Assembly (NCBI RefSeq): GCF_020860125.1
Contig: NZ_JAJBUX010000040.1
Span: forward strand, 1 to 64,000
Source: Cloacibacillus sp.
GTDB taxonomy: Bacteria > Synergistota > Synergistia > Synergistales > Synergistaceae
Direction: 5' to 3'
Length of the DNA: 64,000 nucleotides
The notes beneath the pieces are model-generated. The model made no database searches. It was not told the origin of the DNA and saw only the letters and a program-made list of their open reading frames with translations. The stretch's first letter is position 1. Each line of letters starts with the position of its first letter. Shown here piece after piece: positions 62,372-64,000 of the stretch. A program made the translations under genes and the position numbers.

Positions 62372-64000
62372 ATGGGAGAGCTATACAGTTTTACCGTGAA
62401 CGGAAACGTATATGAGACGGCGCAGGATAAGCCCCTGCTTCGCTTTCTGCGCGACGATTTGGGACTGCGTTCGGTAAAAGACGGCTGCAGCGAGGGCGCC
62501 TGCGGCACCTGCACGATCATCGTCGACGGAAAGGCGGTGCGCTCCTGCGTTTTGTCGACGAAAAGGGCGGCAGGCAAATCCATCGTTACGACGGAGGGGC
62601 TCAGCGAAAGGGAGAAAGAGGCCTTCGTCTACGCCTTTGGCGCGATGGGTTCCGTCCAATGCGGCTTCTGCACTCCGGGGATGGTAATGGCCGGCAAGGC
62701 ACTTATCGACCGTAACCCCGACCCTGCGGAGGACGATATAAAACAGGCGATCGTAGGTAATATCTGCCGCTGTACCGGCTATAAAAAAATTATCGAGGGT
62801 ATTAGCCTTGCCGCCGCGATCTTGCGCGGTGAGGCCGTGATCGAGAAAAAACTTGAAGACGGGCGCGACTTTGGCGTCGGGGAGCGGGCCTTCCGTATCG
62901 ACGTGCGCGAGAAAGTGCTCGGTTATGGAGAATATGTCGACGACGTGGTGATGGAGGGCATGGTCCACGCCTCCGCCGTCCGCTCGAAATATCCGCGCGC
63001 GAGAGTCCTTGATATCGACGTCTCGGAGGCGCTTTCGCTTCCGGGAGTGCTCGGCGTGCTTACGGCGGAGGACGTGCCTAATAATAAGGTAGGCCACATC
63101 CAGCAGGACTGGGACGTGATGATCGCCAAAGGAAGCGTAACGCGCTGTGTCGGCGACGCCATCTGCCTCGTCATTGCGGAAAATGAGGATATCCTTGCGC
63201 AGGCAAAAAAACTCGTTAAGATCGATTATGAGGAGCTAGAGCCGGTGCGCAGCGTCTATGAGGCGAAGGCTCCTGGCGCGCCTTTAGTCCACGAAAAGGG
63301 CAACCTCTGCCAGTCAAGGCACGTCACGCGCGGCGACGCCAAAAAGGCGCTGGCCGAATCGAAATATGTCGTGACCCGGAGCTACAGCACGCCCTTCACC
63401 GAACATGCCTTCCTGGAGCCCGAATGCGCCCTCGCCTTCCCTTACAAAGACGGCGTAAAGGTCTATACCTCGGACCAGGGCGTCTACGATACTCGCAAAG
63501 AGATCTCGATCATGCTCGGCTGGGAGCCGGAGCGTATCATGGTGGAGAATAAGCTTGTCGGCGGCGGCTTTGGCGGCAAAGAGGACGTCTCCGCGCAGCA
63601 CATCGCCGTGCTGGCGGCGCTCTCCGTAGGCCGTCCGGTGAAGGTAAAATTTTCCCGCGGCGAGTCGATAGCCTTCCACCCCAAACGCCACGCTATGGAG
63701 GGGAGCTTCACGCTCGGCTGCGACGAGAACGGTATCTTTACCGGGCTTGACTGTGAGATATATTTCGACACGGGAGCCTACGCGTCGCTCTGCGGCCCCG
63801 TGCTTGAACGCGCCTGTACCCATTCGGTAGGGCCTTACTGCTACCAGAACACCAACATCCGCGGGTTCGGATACTACACCAACAACCCGCCGGCGGGGGC
63901 TTTCCGCGGCTTTGGCGTCTGTCAGAGCGAGTTTGCTCTGGAGTCTACCATCAACCTGCTCGCGGAGAAGGTTGGCATCTCCCCCTGGGAGATACGTTAC
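62372..64000 (+). CDS. Fused xanthine-dehydrogenase-type molybdenum hydroxylase (XdhD-like), 3' cut by window edge
   Basis: 543 codons are visible, open to the edge. AAGGGGAAG precedes ATG 62372. N-terminal 2Fe-2S domain (DGCSEGACGTCTIIVDGKAV, about 40-59; second cluster QCGFCTPGMV and GNICRCTGY, about 97-140) is fused directly to the molybdopterin large subunit (FRIDVREKVLGYGEYVDDVV, about 172; EHAFLEPECALAFPY, about 347; GGGFGGKEDVSAQHIAVLAA, about 394; PPAGAFRGFGVCQSEFALES, about 510), with no FAD domain in between. This is the layout of XdhD / selenium-dependent xanthine dehydrogenase. Adjacent ygfK supports that it is a labile-selenium molybdenum hydroxylase acting on a purine or other heterocycle. 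The catalytic Glu lies beyond the window. Confidence 0.88.
   Translation, partial: MGELYSFTVNGNVYETAQDKPLLRFLRDDLGLRSVKDGCSEGACGTCTIIVDGKAVRSCVLSTKRAAGKSIVTTEGLSEREKEAFVYAFGAMGSVQCGFCTPGMVMAGKALIDRNPDPAEDDIKQAIVGNICRCTGYKKIIEGISLAAAILRGEAVIEKKLEDGRDFGVGERAFRIDVREKVLGYGEYVDDVVMEGMVHASAVRSKYPRARVLDIDVSEALSLPGVLGVLTAEDVPNNKVGHIQQDWDVMIAKGSVTRCVGDAICLVIAENEDILAQAKKLVKIDYEELEPVRSVYEAKAPGAPLVHEKGNLCQSRHVTRGDAKKALAESKYVVTRSYSTPFTEHAFLEPECALAFPYKDGVKVYTSDQGVYDTRKEISIMLGWEPERIMVENKLVGGGFGGKEDVSAQHIAVLAALSVGRPVKVKFSRGESIAFHPKRHAMEGSFTLGCDENGIFTGLDCEIYFDTGAYASLCGPVLERACTHSVGPYCYQNTNIRGFGYYTNNPPAGAFRGFGVCQSEFALESTINLLAEKVGISPWEIRY

Overview
The window looks like chromosome of an anaerobic, amino-acid-fermenting bacterium, most likely a member of the Synergistota (Cloacibacillus/Synergistes-like). 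This is inferred from gene content, not from a marker gene: peptide and amino-acid uptake and breakdown dominate (livHMGFK, TRAP transporter, 5-oxoprolinase, urocanate hydratase, diaminopropionate ammonia-lyase, M20 amidohydrolase, YfcC carrier). There is an NfnAB-type transhydrogenase, selenium use is evident, and most of the DNA is GC-rich. No rRNA, tRNA or CRISPR array was seen.

Region 1 (1-9300) is an integrated mobile element. A leftward operon carries two unrecognised proteins, an excisionase-type HTH protein and a 1085-residue SNF2-like helicase, and continues past the left edge; it may be defence cargo. Rightward, there are remnants of a phage/conjugative module: a sigma-like protein, two small proteins, a frameshifted DUF2800 nuclease-like gene joined to the tail of an endolysin, then TnpW and a TnpX-type large serine recombinase. 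The element ends just downstream of nfnB.

Region 2 (9362-26300) is core-like: nfnAB; a glutaredoxin whose first active-site Cys codon is an in-frame TGA with a SECIS-like hairpin (a selenoprotein with no uninterrupted frame); pgi; a tightly overlapping module of a 30-residue membrane peptide, SSS symporter, histidine kinase, NtrC-type activator and a strongly divergent sigma-54; two poorly known genes; and a 5-oxoprolinase operon (NRAMP-like transporter, pxpB, pxpC, pxpA, DUF1445 protein).

Region 3 (26400-36560) is more AT-rich and probably acquired. It has a multi-subunit dye-linked amine/amino-acid dehydrogenase with its 'alpha' part split over four genes, an enolase-superfamily enzyme with an altered catalytic lysine, a TRAP transporter, an Asp/Glu/hydantoin-type racemase and a LysR regulator. 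Together they suggest uptake, stereo-inversion and oxidation of an unidentified amino-acid-like compound.

Region 4 (36581-54320) holds an Na+/H+ antiporter-family carrier, an MFS exporter, the livHMGFK operon, an SDR, a YciI-like protein, a methyltransferase, hutU, a 1000-residue SARP/BTAD-AAA-TPR regulator divergent from hutU, and an M20 amidohydrolase coupled to a YfcC carrier.

Region 5 (54323-64000) corresponds to the E. coli ygeWXY-ygfK-xdhD selenium cluster in divergent arrangement: ygeX-ygeY-ygeW with a PAS/HTH regulator leftward, ygfK and a fused xanthine-dehydrogenase-type hydroxylase (cut by the right edge) rightward. ygfK contains an in-frame 75-bp palindromic element present twice in tandem. 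The selenoprotein glutaredoxin and this selenium-hydroxylase cluster point to two separate uses of selenium.
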